A DNA stretch of 45,952 bases from JBPESN01 sp051710625 (GTDB lineage: Bacteria; Pseudomonadota; Gammaproteobacteria; Enterobacterales; Enterobacteriaceae). The notes under the pieces were generated by a model that was not told the origin of the DNA, did not search any database, and saw nothing but the letters and a program-made list of their open reading frames with translations. Both the position numbers and the translations under genes were made by a program. The stretch covers positions 1-45,952 of the forward strand of contig NZ_JBPESN010000017.1 in NCBI RefSeq assembly GCF_051710625.1. The letters run 5' to 3'. This document shows, in pieces, positions 18,149-28,621 of the stretch. Numbering within the stretch: the stretch's first letter is position 1; the number at the start of each line of letters is the position of its first letter.

Positions 18149-18592
18149 GGCGCTGACGATAGCCCCTAGCGAAGAGTAGCCAGAGAGCAGCACCGTTAAA
18201 AGCTAGGGGCCTATCATTAAGCCGGACAGGTCATAGCCAATGGGCGCAATGGCCCCCAGCACGGTAGCGACCCCTTTACCGCCGCGAAAATAGAAGAAAA
18301 TCGGATAAATATGGCCAAGACAGGCGGCGATCACCACCAAACCTAGCCAGAACGGCGGCAGGCCGAGGCCGTAGCTTATTCACACCGGGATCATCCCCTT
18401 CAGGACATCGAAAACCATTACGCCCGTGGCCTCCAGCTTACCGCCGAGCCGCAGCACATTGGTGGCGCCGGGATTGCCGGAGCCGCTGGTGCGGGGATCC
18501 GGCAGGCGGGCGAGCCTACAGATCAGAATCGCGCTGTAGACTGAACCGCACAGGTAGGCGAAGATTATCATGCCAATCGCGATAGCATTCAT
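17963..18592 (-). pseudogene. plsY: Glycerol-3-phosphate acyltransferase PlsY, three nonsense mutations
   Basis: PlsY acylates glycerol-3-phosphate from acyl phosphate. The frame from ATG 18592 (MNAIAIGMIIFAYLCGSVYS) keeps motifs SGSGNPGATNVLR, FRGGKGVATVLGAIAPIG and LLRHHDNI, and runs in one frame to TGA at 17965. It is interrupted by TGA at 18382, TAG at 18205 and TGA at 18016. In E. coli PlsY these three places are Trp (PVWG, GTWLL, KIW), so each stop is one G to A change in TGG. With no indels, the decay looks recent. PlsB would have to supply lysophosphatidic acid. The 3' third overlaps the run-on of tsaD. Divergent from folB. Confidence 0.88.
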
Positions 18593-18697
18593 AACCACAT
18601 TCCATTTATCAACATTCGTTTTATTTCGCTATTTATGGATAATACGCATATTCCCGAGGAAGTGGTATCCGATAGCCACAAAAACCGAGTATGGCAT

Positions 18698-19057
18698 ATG
18701 GACATTGTATTTATTGAGCAATTAACGGTAATGGCGGTGATAGGCGTCTATGACTGGGAACAGCAACGGTTGCAGAAATTGGTGTTCGACCTGGAGATGG
18801 GCTGGGACAACCGCCCGGCGGCGCGTAGCGATGATGTTGCCGACTGCCTGAGCTATGCAGATGTCACCGACGCCGTGCTGTCGCTGGTGAGCGGCAAGCG
18901 TTTCGCACTGGTGGAGCGCGTCGCTGAAGAGACGGCGGAGCAGCTGATGACCCAGTTTAAACTGCCCTGGATACGTATCAAAATCGGTAAACCCGGCGCG
19001 GTGCCGCAGGCGGCCAACGTTGGCGTTATCATCAAGCGCGGGCGGCGAAAAGTCTGA
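18698..19057 (+). CDS. folB: Dihydroneopterin aldolase
   Basis: Folate pathway enzyme cleaving dihydroneopterin to 6-hydroxymethyl-dihydropterin and glycolaldehyde. 119 residues from ATG 18698 (MDIVFIEQLTVMAVIGVYDW), a start chosen by similarity to E. coli FolB (122 aa). Conserved SDDVADCLSYADV, FALVERVAEE and the KPGAVPQAANVGV segment with the catalytic lysine are present. Intact. Divergent from plsY and followed by bacA. Confidence 0.95.
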   Translation: MDIVFIEQLTVMAVIGVYDWEQQRLQKLVFDLEMGWDNRPAARSDDVADCLSYADVTDAVLSLVSGKRFALVERVAEETAEQLMTQFKLPWIRIKIGKPGAVPQAANVGVIIKRGRRKV

Positions 19058-19197
19058 AAATAGCGCAGCGGTAATCATTTGGCCATGTGATTGCAACCAA
19101 ATTATCGTATGTTTGTCGCAATTTGCGGGAGATTTAGCGGTTGATCTGTTTACATACCGCCGCTTTTTTATTGTCGTAACTTTGAGGAGAACGTTGT

Positions 19198-20019
19198 ATG
19201 GCGGATATGCACGAGTGGGTTATCGCGTTCATTCTGGGGGTGGTGGAAGGGTTAACGGAGTTTCTGCCGGTTTCTTCGACGGGACATATGATATTGGTCG
19301 GTAGCCTGCTTGGTTTTACGGATGATAAAGCCAAGACCTTTGAGGTCATCATCCAGCTGGGCTCAATTCTGGCGGTGGTGGTGGTGTTTTGGCGCCGGCT
19401 GTTTGGTCTTATCGGTATTTGTTTTGGCCAGGTGCTTCACGAGGGTATCGGCAGCGGTCGCCTGCGTCTCGGTCATATTTTGCTGGGCATAATCCCGGCG
19501 GTGGTGCTGGGGCTGGTGTTTCATGAGCAAATCAAAGTTATTTTTGCCCCGATTTACGTGATGTATGCCCTGATGGTCGGCGGTGTGCTTTTGCTGGCGG
19601 GGGAATGGCTGAAGCCCAAGGTGCCGCGCGCGGCGGGCATCGACGATTTGACTTATCTCCAGGCGTTTCTCATCGGCTGTTTCCAGTGTCTGGCGCTGTG
19701 GCCAGGCTTTTCCCGCTCCGGCGCCACCATCAGCGGCGGCCTGCTAGTCGGCGTTAGCCGTTACGCCGCATCGGAGTTTTCCTTTATCCTGGCGGTGCCG
19801 ATGATACTGGGCGCGACGGTGCTGGATCTGTACAAAAGCCTGCCGTTTCTCGCCTGGCAGGATTTTCCGATGTTCGCTATCGGCTTTGTTGCCGCCTTTG
19901 TGGTGGCGCTGCTCGCTATCAAATTCTTTTTGCAAATTATTAAGCGTATTTCGTTCGTGCCGTTTGCTATTTACCGCTTTATTCTGGCGGAGGTGGTGTA
20001 TTGGATCTTGATTAACTGA
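19198..20019 (+). CDS. uppP: Undecaprenyl-diphosphatase (BacA/UppP)
   Basis: Integral membrane enzyme that recycles undecaprenyl pyrophosphate for peptidoglycan and other surface polymers. 273 residues, intact. The signature EGLTEFLPVSSTGHMILVG (about residues 17-35) and the second motif PGFSRSGATISGGLLVGVSR, which line the active site, are both present, with several hydrophobic helices between. A clear RBS (ttgaggag) precedes the ATG. The last codons (ATT AAC TGA) form the first unit of an 8-base tandem repeat that runs on downstream. Confidence 0.97.
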   Translation: MADMHEWVIAFILGVVEGLTEFLPVSSTGHMILVGSLLGFTDDKAKTFEVIIQLGSILAVVVVFWRRLFGLIGICFGQVLHEGIGSGRLRLGHILLGIIPAVVLGLVFHEQIKVIFAPIYVMYALMVGGVLLLAGEWLKPKVPRAAGIDDLTYLQAFLIGCFQCLALWPGFSRSGATISGGLLVGVSRYAASEFSFILAVPMILGATVLDLYKSLPFLAWQDFPMFAIGFVAAFVVALLAIKFFLQIIKRISFVPFAIYRFILAEVVYWILIN

Positions 20020-20066
20020 TTAACTGATTAACTGATTAACTGATTAACTGATTAACTGATTAACTG
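20011..20066. repeat. Tandem repeat, seven perfect copies of ATTAACTG
   Basis: Seven head-to-tail copies of an 8-base unit, starting inside the final codons of uppP. Every added unit leaves the same TGA as the first in-frame stop, so copy number should not alter the protein. It is a likely variable-number locus. The following 150 bases to the cca stop hold nothing I can call. Confidence 0.95.
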
Positions 20067-20216
20067 ATTGGCTGGCTGGTGACTGCTGTTTTTGCTGCGC
20101 CGCCGGTGGGAACGATAGCCGCGGGGCCGCCTGGGCGTTATCCGCCCGGCGCCATGGGCACTGCATGTCTGACGGCATATGCAGTATTTAAGGCAATATA
20201 CGCGGTGCAGTAAGGG

Positions 20217-21464
20217 TCAGTCCTGAATGGTCTCGGTATCGCTGTTCCCTTGCTGTCGCTTCCAGCTCGCCAGCGCCTGCTGGCGTCGCCGGTTGAGCTC
20301 CTCGCCGATCTGCGTGCCGCTGAATCCCGCCGCCATCACATCGCGCGCGCTGACTGAACTGGCTACGCGGAACGCGTCGCGCAGAAAATCCCCCTGCGGA
20401 TAGGCATGGTTCTCAAAACCGGTACGGCCACGGGCGTCGGCTTTGCTGGCGAGGATCATCTGCTCCAGGCGCGCCGGTCGGCGCCAGACATCAATGGCGC
20501 TGAACAATTTTATCAGTGTCTTTGGCGTCAGGCTCTGGGCACCGTGCAGCAGATCATGGTAGCGGGCCACGATCGTGGCCAGATCGAGCAGCGGATTGGG
20601 TACCTTCAGGCGCTGGCACAGCGCTTCCACCACCTTCACCCCCGCCTGGCCGTGGCCGTAGTGGCTGGGCCACAGCTCGCGCGGCGTGAGCGCCTTGCCC
20701 ACATCGTGGCAAAGGGTAGCGAAGCGTACCGCGATATCGTCCGTTAACTGGGCCGCCATCGACACCGTCATCAGCGTGTGGATGCCGGTATCGATTTCCG
20801 GGTGCCATTTCGCCGGCGCCGGGACGCCAAATAGCGCGTCCACCTCCGGAAACGGCGCTTTTAACGCCCTGCAGTCGCGCAGGACCTGAAAATAGACCTG
20901 CGGGTTGCGGGTTAGCAGCGCCCGCTCCGTCTCTTTCCAGACACGCTCAGGCGCCAGCAGCGGCAACTCGTCGGTCATCTGCTGCATCAACGCCATCGTT
21001 TCCGGCGCGATGTGGAAATTCAAATGGGCGAAACGCGCGGCAAAACGGGCGACCCGCAGTACGCGCAGCGGATCTTCGCCGAAGGCGTCGGAGACATGGC
21101 GCAACCAGCGCTGGCGGATGTCCTGCTGTCCCTGATAGGGATCAATCAGGTTACCCTCGTCGTCGCGGGCGATGGCATTAATGGTGAGATCGCGGCGGCG
21201 CAGATCCTCTTCCAGCGTGACTTCCGGCGAGGCGTAGCAGATGAAGCCGGTATAACCCTGACCGGATTTACGTTCTGTACGGGCCAGCGCATACTCCTCG
21301 CGGCTATCGGGATGCAGAAAAACCGGAAAATTTTTGCCGACCTGCTGATAACCTTGCGCGAGCATCTCCTGCGGAGTTGCGCCGACCACCACCCAATCTC
21401 GTTCCTTGACGGGGAGCTGTAACAGACCGTCACGCACGGCGCCGCCGACCAGATATTTTTTCAC
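20217..21464 (-). CDS. cca: Multifunctional CCA-adding enzyme
   Basis: Adds or repairs the 3' CCA of tRNA. 415 residues (412 in E. coli), intact. Class II nucleotidyltransferase head: MKKYLVGGAVRDGLLQLPVK, ERDWVVVGATPQEM, and RRRDLTINAIARDDEGNLID. An HD domain follows (TLCHDVGKALTP, about residue 255) with phosphohydrolase activity in the family. Convergent with uppP. Confidence 0.97.
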   Translation of the reverse strand: MKKYLVGGAVRDGLLQLPVKERDWVVVGATPQEMLAQGYQQVGKNFPVFLHPDSREEYALARTERKSGQGYTGFICYASPEVTLEEDLRRRDLTINAIARDDEGNLIDPYQGQQDIRQRWLRHVSDAFGEDPLRVLRVARFAARFAHLNFHIAPETMALMQQMTDELPLLAPERVWKETERALLTRNPQVYFQVLRDCRALKAPFPEVDALFGVPAPAKWHPEIDTGIHTLMTVSMAAQLTDDIAVRFATLCHDVGKALTPRELWPSHYGHGQAGVKVVEALCQRLKVPNPLLDLATIVARYHDLLHGAQSLTPKTLIKLFSAIDVWRRPARLEQMILASKADARGRTGFENHAYPQGDFLRDAFRVASSVSARDVMAAGFSGTQIGEELNRRRQQALASWKRQQGNSDTETIQD

Positions 21465-21565
21465 AATTCTCTCCTGGCAAAGCCGGTGTTGCCTTTATCG
21501 GTACTTGTCCATTGAGTGTAGCCGTATCTCGCGCGCGATTCATCGCCACCCGTGTCGCGGGCGGC

Positions 21566-22186
21566 TCAGTTCATCCAGCGGTTGTCTCTTTTGCGCCGGG
21601 GAATGATATGGGGCAGCAGCAAACCCAGCAGTAGGGCCACACCAGCCACACCGCCGCCATACATGAACCATTGCATGATAATGGTACGCTGTTTGTCGTC
21701 AAGCTGAACCTCCGCCGCATTGACCTTTTTCTGTGCGGTCGAAAGTTGATCCTTCAGCGCCTGATTCTGTTTCTTGAGATCGTTGATCACGCCGTCGCTG
21801 GTGGATACTTTTTTCTGCATGTCGGCCGTGCGCTGATTCCAGCTCGCGTCGATAGTATCCAGCTTTTGCGTCAGATCCTGCACCTGCTTCTCCAGCGCCG
21901 GCACCCGGGTGCGCAGACTGGGCTGGGCGCTCAGCTGATCCTAGGGGATCCAGGCGGTGCCCCCCTTTTCGTCGCGTACCCGGGCGAAGCCGGTGTCATT
22001 ATTCTGGCCGAGAAGCGTAACGGCGTCGTCGGAATTCAAAGTGCCGACAATGCGGTATTGATTACCCGGACCGCTATGGATATAGATCAGCAGGTTGTCT
22101 GAGACATAACGTGGCTCGTCGGTGTTGGCGGCGCAGGCGAAACCCAGACCGACCGCGATGAAGTAAATATGGCGTAATTTCAGCAT
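21566..22186 (-). pseudogene. ygiM: SH3-domain inner membrane protein YgiM, nonsense mutant
   Basis: The 207-codon frame starts at ATG 22186 (MLKLRHIYFIAVGLGFACAA, a signal peptide). A bacterial SH3 domain follows (PRYVSDNLLIYIHSGPGNQY, ARVRDEKGGTAWIP). An in-frame TAG stands after TAWIP at about 21938; E. coli has Leu there. The frame then continues with a coiled coil (VPALEKQVQDLTQKLDTI) and a C-terminal membrane anchor (MYGGGVAGVALLLGLLLPHI). A single stop removes the coiled coil and anchor. Next to cca, as in E. coli. Confidence 0.85.
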
Positions 22187-22583
22187 TAGTCCGTCATTTT
22201 TAAGCAAATGGTGCACGATAGTGGTGGCTTCAGTTTGACGACGCAATGTCGGGTCCGAAATGAGAACACTCTTATCGGACGAAGCGCATAGCCGTTGCTG
22301 CCCCCAGCACGATGATGCCGGCGTCTACAGGCCGGCGCCACGCAGTTACGGCGCGGCGTACCCTCTTCGCCGCCGGCGGCGGGTGGGAGGGACGACAATG
22401 ACAAAACGCGTCAAAAACGATGAGATTTTCGGACCTCTCGTCACACGAAAAGTGCCGTTGGGCTTGTGCGTTTTGTCCATTAAGGCCATGATTAGGCGTT
22501 AACACTTGCCATCTTAAGCAATAAGTCGCCACCAGGGATGGCTTAAGCGTCAATGTATTTTACCGGTATGGCCATATAACACT
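22187..22583. other. Intergenic gap between ygiM and ygiF
   Basis: 397 bases with the promoters of two divergent pseudogenes presumably inside. Short ORFs are present but none has a convincing ribosome site or a recognisable product. A GC-rich stretch (about 22330-22395) may form local hairpins. I see nothing else to support. Confidence 0.4.
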
Positions 22584-23834
22584 ATGAATGAAGAAATCGA
22601 GTTAAAATTTATCGTTCAGCCCGAGATGCTGTCTGCGTTGCGGCAGTGGTTATTGGCGATGGGCCATGACGGTCATGCGCTTCGGCAATTGACCAATACC
22701 TATTTTGAGACGGATGGCTTTGATTTTCGCCGCCAAGGCATAGGGTTACGTATCCGTTAGGTGAACGGACAGTGTGAGATGACAATGAAAACCGCCGCCC
22801 AGGTCATCGGCGGCTTGCATCAGCATCCGGAATTTAATGTGCCGCTGCCGGGGGCGATGCTGGATCTCGCTCGGTTACCGGCACAGGCATGGCCGCCTGA
22901 GCTTGATCCCGCCGCGCTGTAATCGCGACTCAAGCCGCTATTTACCACCGATTTCGCCCGCGAGAAGTGGCGAGTGAGGCAGGGTGAAAGCGAGATCGAG
23001 CTGGCGCTGAATCGGGGCGAGGTGAGTGCCGGCGCGCTGCATGAGCCGATCTGCGAGCTGGAAATGGAATTACTGAGCGGTAACGCCCGCGATCTATTCG
23101 TTTTCGCCAGCACGCTGAGTGATGCCGGTGGCCTTCGTCTGGGTAGCCTGAGTAAAGCCGCGCGCGGTTATCATCTTCAGCAAGGAAATCCCCCGCGCGC
23201 CATCCGGCTTAATCCCGCCGCGCAGGCGACGGTGGAGGAGGGCATGAGCGCGGCGCTGCACCTTGCGCTGGATCATTGGCAATATCATGAGAAGCGTTGG
23301 TTGCGCGGGCTTGCGCCGGCCTTGGCCGGCGTGCTGAAGGGCATCACGCTGATACGCGAGACCTTTCGCGTGATGGGGAATCTGGTCAGCCGCAAAGCCA
23401 CCTCTGCGCTACGCGGGCTACTGGCGGATATCGTGCCGTTAATCGGCGCTGAACAGGCTGATCCGCAGGTGATTTGTTATCAGCCCGTCTATCTGCGTAC
23501 CAAGCTGGCGCTGACGTCCTGGCTGTTGTTCAGCGTTTGGCAGAACACCGCTGATAAGGACACGCGCAAGAAGCTCGCCGGCGCCTACCGGCAATTCGCC
23601 GATATGACGTTTGCGCGCTGCGGCGTGGAATTGAAGGTCGCGTTTAACCGTACGCTCTCCCATGAAGAATACCTGCAGCAGTTGCCGCGGCTGGAGCGCC
23701 GGCTGATGGGATTTCATGTCTTGTCCGGCGCCTATCGGCCGACCGAGGTGGTGGCCTGTTTGATGCATTGGACAGCGCTGCATCAGTCTATCGTGCAGCC
23801 AGGATCCGATGATAGGGAACATTTACGGCGTTAG
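22584..23834 (+). pseudogene. ygiF: Inorganic triphosphatase YgiF (CYTH-CHAD), two nonsense mutations
   Basis: A single frame of 417 codons starts MNEEIELKFIVQPEMLSALR, with the EIELK CYTH signature. It reads through TAG at 22758 (after GLRIR) and TAA at 22920 (before SRLKPLFTTDFAREKW) to the normal stop. Later parts are conserved: CELEMELLSG, GSLSKAARGYHL and the CHAD helical domain from about codon 210 (DHWQYHEKRW). No indels are needed, so it died by base substitution. The enzyme hydrolyses inorganic triphosphate. It lies directly upstream of glnE, as in E. coli. Confidence 0.88.
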
Positions 23835-23927
23835 GCGTTGGCGCAGGTGGGATTCTGGCTAAAATAGCGAAAGCCTGGTGTTAACACTCCGCCGGAGAGG
23901 CATGTTTGTCTCCAGGGAATATTGACC

Positions 23928-26802
23928 ATGAATACGCGACCTTTACTGCCGCTCCTGCGTAAGCAAGGACAGCAGTCGGCGGCCGGATTACCGGCGCCGG
24001 TGGACGACGCAACCCCTGCGGGCGCTCGCCATGAGTGATTTCATCAGCGACGCGCTGCAATGCCATCCAGCGCGGCAGCAGGCGCTGGCGACGTAGGTGC
24101 CGCAACCCGGCGAATGGCGGGATTATGCCGCGTTGCTGGCCGCCCGGCTGGCGGCAATTGATGATAAATCCGCGCTGATGCGCGAGCTGCGCTTGTTCCG
24201 GCGCCGTATGCTGGTGCGTATTGGTTGGGCGCAAATTCTCGGCCTCTGTGATACCCGCGAAACCCTGGCCCAGCTAAGCCAATTGGTGGAAACCCTGATT
24301 ATCGCCGCGCGCGACTGGCTGTGGCAGGCGTGTTGCCGCGAATGGGATACCCCCTGCGGTGCGGACGGCACGCCACAGCCGCTGCTGATTCTGGGCATGG
24401 GCAAACTAGGCGGCGGGGAGCTGAATTTTTCCTCCGATATTGATTTGATTTTCGCCTACCATGAAAACGGGTTCACCCGCGGCGGCCGCCGCGAGCTGGA
24501 TAACGCCCAGTCTTTTACCCGGCTGGGTCAGCGGGTTGATTAAGGCGCTCGACCAACCGACCGTGGACGGCTTTGTTTATCGGGTCGATATGCGGCTGCG
24601 GCCGTTCGGCGATAGTGGGCCGCTCGTGCTGAGCTTTGCCGCGCTGGAGGATTATTATCAAGAACAGGGGCGGGATTGGGAACGCTGCGCGATGATCAAA
24701 GCGCGGCTGTTGGGCGGCGATGGCGATCCCTACAGCCAGGAATTGCGCAGCATGTTGCGTCCATTTATCTATCGCCGCTACATTGACTTTAGCGTCATCC
24801 AGTCGCTGCGCAATATGAAGCAAATGATCGCCTGCGAGGTCCGGCGGTGCGGGTTGAAGGACGATATCAAACTGGGCGCCGGCGGTATCCGTGAGATAGA
24901 GTTTATCGCTCAAGTGTTTCAATTGATTCGCGGCGGCCGCGAGCCGCGCCTGCAGTCGCGCGACGCGCGCCTTATTGCCGACGCTTGAGACCATCGGCGC
25001 GCTTGGCCTGCTCACGCCGGCGCAAAGCGCCCGTCTGAGTGCGGCCCACCTCTCTACCTGCGACGGTTGGAAAATTTGTTGCAGAACATCAATGATCAGC
25101 AGACGCAAACTTTGCCTACCGATCCGCTCAATCAGGCGCGTCTCGCCTAGGGAATGGAGGAGGCGGACTGGCCGCAGCTCACCCGCCCGTTGGACGCCCA
25201 CATGCAAGCGGTCAGGGTGGTGTTCGATGAGCTGATTGGCGACGACGATGCCCCCGATGCTGAAGATAACGATACGCCCGGCCCGGCGGCCGCGCTGTGG
25301 CAGGAGCCGATGTCGCAAGCGACAGAGGCCGACGGGGAAGGCGTGCCCTGGCCGCGTCTGACGCAGTATGCAGTATGTCGCTGATTTCCGCCGCGATGTC
25401 GCCAACCGCACACTAGGCCCGCGGGGCCGGGAAGTGCTGGACGCGCTTATGCTGCGGCTTCTGACGCACATCGGCGAACGGGACGCGGCGGACGAGGTGT
25501 TTGCTCGTCTGGCGCCGATGTTGCTTAGTATCGTCTCTCGTACCACCTACCTTGAACTGTTACTAGAGTACTCCGGCACGCTGGAGCACTTGGCTCGTCT
25601 GCGCGCCGCGTCCCGTTCGCCGATGTGCGCCAGCCAGTTGGCACGGCATCAGCTGCTGCTGGACGAATTGTTGGACCCCGCGACCCTTTATCACCCCCCC
25701 CTCCCGGCGCCGGAGGCCTATGGCGACGAGCTGTGCCAATATCTGCTGCGGGTGCCCGAAGAGGATAAGGAGCAGCAACTGGAGGCGCTGCGGCAATTCA
25801 AGCAGGTGCAACAGTTGCGCATTGCGGCCGCCGATATTGCCGGCGTGCTGCCGGTGATGAAGGTCAGCGATCATTTAACCTATCAGGCGGAAGTTATGAT
25901 CCAAACCGTGATTCGGCAGGCGTGGAAATCAATGGTCGCGCGCCACGGGCGGCCCTCGTATCTGCATGACGGACAGGACGGCGGCTTTGCGGTCATCGGC
26001 TACGGTAAATTGGGCGGCTGGGAGTTAGGCTACAGCTCCGATCTGGATTTGGTGTTTTTGCATCAGTGTCCTGATGACGCCGTGACCGATGGACCGCGCG
26101 TCATCTACGGACAGCAGTTTTATTTGCGGCTGGCGCAGCGGGTCATGCATCTGTTCAGCGCCATGACCCCGGCGGGGGTTTTGTATGAAGTGGACGCCCG
26201 GCTGCGGCCATCCGGCGCCGCTGGGATGCTGGTGAGTACGCTCACCGCGTTCGAGGACTATCAGCTTAATGAGGCCTGGACCTGGGAGCATCAGGCTTTG
26301 GTGCGCGCGCGGATGGTGTACGGCTCCCCAGCATTGCAGGAAGGTTTCAACGCCATTCGCCGTCGCGTGCTGTATCTTACCGCACGATCCCGCTACGCTG
26401 CGCCGTGAGGTCAGCGAGATGCGCGCCAAGATGCGCCTGCACTTGGCCAGCAAGCAGACAGACGTTTTTGATATCAAGACCGACGAGGGCGGTATTACCG
26501 ACATCGAATTTCTGGCGCAGTATTTGGTGTTGCGCTACGCTGCAGAAAAGCCTGAACTGACGCGCTGGTCGGATAATGTCCGTCTCTTCGAGCTGATGGC
26601 CAAGAAGGGGATCATGGACGGCGACGATGCTGATGGGCTGCGCGCAAGCTACACCACGCTGCGCGATACGCTGCATCATCTGGCGTTGCAGGCGTTGCCC
26701 GGCCGGGTGCCGGAAGCGCAGTTTGTCCGCGAGCGCGCTTTGATTGTCCGCTGCTGGCGTCTCAGTGGCTTGATTGAGCGGCGCCGGCACGGTGGTCTGT
26801 AA
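23928..26802 (+). pseudogene. glnE: Glutamine synthetase adenylyltransferase GlnE, many lesions
   Basis: GlnE attaches and removes AMP on glutamine synthetase in response to PII. The gene is spread over all three frames. Lesions I can place: frameshift near 24025, TAG at 24094, shifts near 24535, 24970 and 25065, TAG at 25148 (E. coli has Trp, LAWAM), shifts near 25360 and 26390. Both nucleotidyltransferase domains are still recognisable: LILGMGKLGGGELNFSSDID in the first half, GYGKLGGWELGYSSDLDLVF in the second, and DIKTDEGGITDIEFLAQYLV near the end. Length over all matches the 946-residue family. Adenylylation control of glutamine synthetase is therefore lost unless another copy exists. Confidence 0.93.
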
Positions 26803-26970
26803 GGGCAGCGCGCCCGCGCGTCACACTTAACTTCAGCGCCCGCCGCCGGCAGGGCTCGATTAAGCGGCATAGGCTCCGCCGCCCGGTGCGATCCGGCGCC
26901 GCAGGGGGCGAATTTTTCCCGCCTGTGATATGATTCTGACCCTTGAACAGGATCTCTTTGGAGCGAGTGG

Positions 26971-28404
26971 ATGAAAGTGACCTTGCCTGATTTCCGCCGG
27001 GCGGGCGTGCTGGTCGTGGGCGATGTGATGTTGGACCGATACTGGTACGGCCCCACCAGCCGGATCTCACCGGAAGCGCCGGTGCCTATCGTAAAAGTGG
27101 ACGCCATTGAGGAGCGTCCCGGCGGCGCCGCTAACGTCGCGATGAATATCGCCGCGCTGGGCTGCCATTCGCGCCTGGTCGGTCTCACCGGCATTGATGA
27201 TGCCGCCCGCGCTCTGGGAGCGCGACTCAGTGAAGTCGACGTGACCTGCGATTTTGTCGCCGTCGCGACCCATCCCACGATTACCAAACTGCGGGTGTTA
27301 TCGCGTAATCAGCAGTTGATCCGCCTCGATTTCGAGCAAGGTTTCGACGATGTCGACGCGGCTCCCATGATAGAACGTATTCAGCTGGCGCTGCCAAAAA
27401 CCGGCGCGCTGGTGCTATCCGATTATGCGAAGGGCGCGCTGGCGCGCGTGCGCGAGATGATCACGCTGGCGCGAGCCGCCGGCGTGCCGGTGCTTGTCGA
27501 TCCCAAAGGCACGGATTTTGACCGTTATCGGGGCGCAACGCTGCTGACCCCGAATTTGTCAGAATTTGAAGCGGTAGCCGGGCCCTGCAAAGATGAGAAA
27601 ACGCTGGTAAGCCGCGGCATGACACTTGTCGCCGACTATCAGCTATCGGCGCTGCTGATTACCCGCTCGGAACAAGGGATGACCCTGTTGCAGCCGGGTA
27701 AGGATCCGCTGTATTTACCCACGCAGGCGCAGGAAGTTTACGACGTTACCGGCGCCGGCGATACGGTCATCGGCGTGCTGGCTGCCGCTCTGGCAGCGGG
27801 TAACGGTCTAGAAGACTCCTGTTTTCTAGCCAACGCCGCCGCGGGCGCGGTGGTTGGGAAATTAGGCACCTCCACCGTTAGCCCAATTGAGCTAGAGAAC
27901 ACCATCTGCGGACGAGCCGAAACAGGCTTTGGCGTCATGACCGAAAGCGAGCTGAAGCAGGCGGTAGCGCTGGCGCGTCAGCGCGGCGAGAAAGTGGTTA
28001 TGACCAACGGTATCTTCGATATCCTGCACGCGGGTCACGTCAGCTATCTTGCTAGTGCCCGGCGGCTGGGTGACCGGCTTATCGTGGCGGTGAACAGCGA
28101 TGAGTCCACGAAGCGTCTGAAAGGGGAAAGCCGTCCGGTAAATCCCCTGGCGCAACGTATGACCGTTCTGGCGGCGCTGGAGGCGGTCGATTGGGTAGTG
28201 CCTTTCAGCGAAGATACGCCGCAGCGGCTCATCGCCGATGTGCTGCCGGATGTCCTGGTCAAAGGCAGCGATTATCAGCCGCACCAGATCGCCGGCAGCA
28301 AGGAGGTCTGGGATAACGGCGGGGACGTGCTGGTGCTGAATTTTGAAGGCGGCTGTTCCACTACAAATATTATCAACGCCATCAAGCGCGGCGAACGGAG
28401 TTAG
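26971..28404 (+). CDS. hldE: Bifunctional heptose-7-P kinase / heptose-1-P adenylyltransferase
   Basis: Makes ADP-heptose for the LPS inner core. 477 residues, intact. The N-terminal PfkB kinase domain shows RPGGAANVAMNIAALG and the anion-hole motif DVTGAGDTVIGVLAAAL (about 260-276). The C-terminal nucleotidyltransferase domain starts near 345 with TNGIFDILHAGHVSYL, the HxGH active site. The start ATG (MKVTLPDFRRAGVLVVGDVM) has a GGAG site just upstream. It follows the dead glnE as in E. coli. Its preservation implies a heptose-containing LPS core. Confidence 0.98.
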   Translation: MKVTLPDFRRAGVLVVGDVMLDRYWYGPTSRISPEAPVPIVKVDAIEERPGGAANVAMNIAALGCHSRLVGLTGIDDAARALGARLSEVDVTCDFVAVATHPTITKLRVLSRNQQLIRLDFEQGFDDVDAAPMIERIQLALPKTGALVLSDYAKGALARVREMITLARAAGVPVLVDPKGTDFDRYRGATLLTPNLSEFEAVAGPCKDEKTLVSRGMTLVADYQLSALLITRSEQGMTLLQPGKDPLYLPTQAQEVYDVTGAGDTVIGVLAAALAAGNGLEDSCFLANAAAGAVVGKLGTSTVSPIELENTICGRAETGFGVMTESELKQAVALARQRGEKVVMTNGIFDILHAGHVSYLASARRLGDRLIVAVNSDESTKRLKGESRPVNPLAQRMTVLAALEAVDWVVPFSEDTPQRLIADVLPDVLVKGSDYQPHQIAGSKEVWDNGGDVLVLNFEGGCSTTNIINAIKRGERS

Positions 28405-28621
28405 GCTTCAGACCAAGGGGAAAGGTTGCGCCCGGCAGTGGTCAGCTCCGCGCGGGCGATGATGATGTCTGCCGCTGGCCTCAGCAAGCGGCGGCGGCGA
28501 TTATAGCTTTTTGAAGGTGTCTTTAGCCGGTTTGTCGTCCGCGACGCCGGCATCCGGCGCGGTGCGATCCGCGGGAGAAACGCTGGTAGTGTCGTCTACG
28601 TCGTTCACGCCTGCAGGCTTC

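Noticed and set aside
18015..18382. Stop-codon reassignment (UGA or UAG read as Trp)
   Set aside because: Both TGA and TAG replace Trp in plsY, TAA stops and frameshifts occur in neighbours, and intact genes use TGA and TAG as ordinary stops.
20011..20066. CRISPR array or attachment site
   Set aside because: The units are only 8 bases with no spacers, so it is a simple tandem repeat.
24515..25546. A 343-codon minus-strand frame within glnE
   Set aside because: It lies antisense to the clear but broken glnE, has GC-rich codon-shadow composition and matches no family I know.
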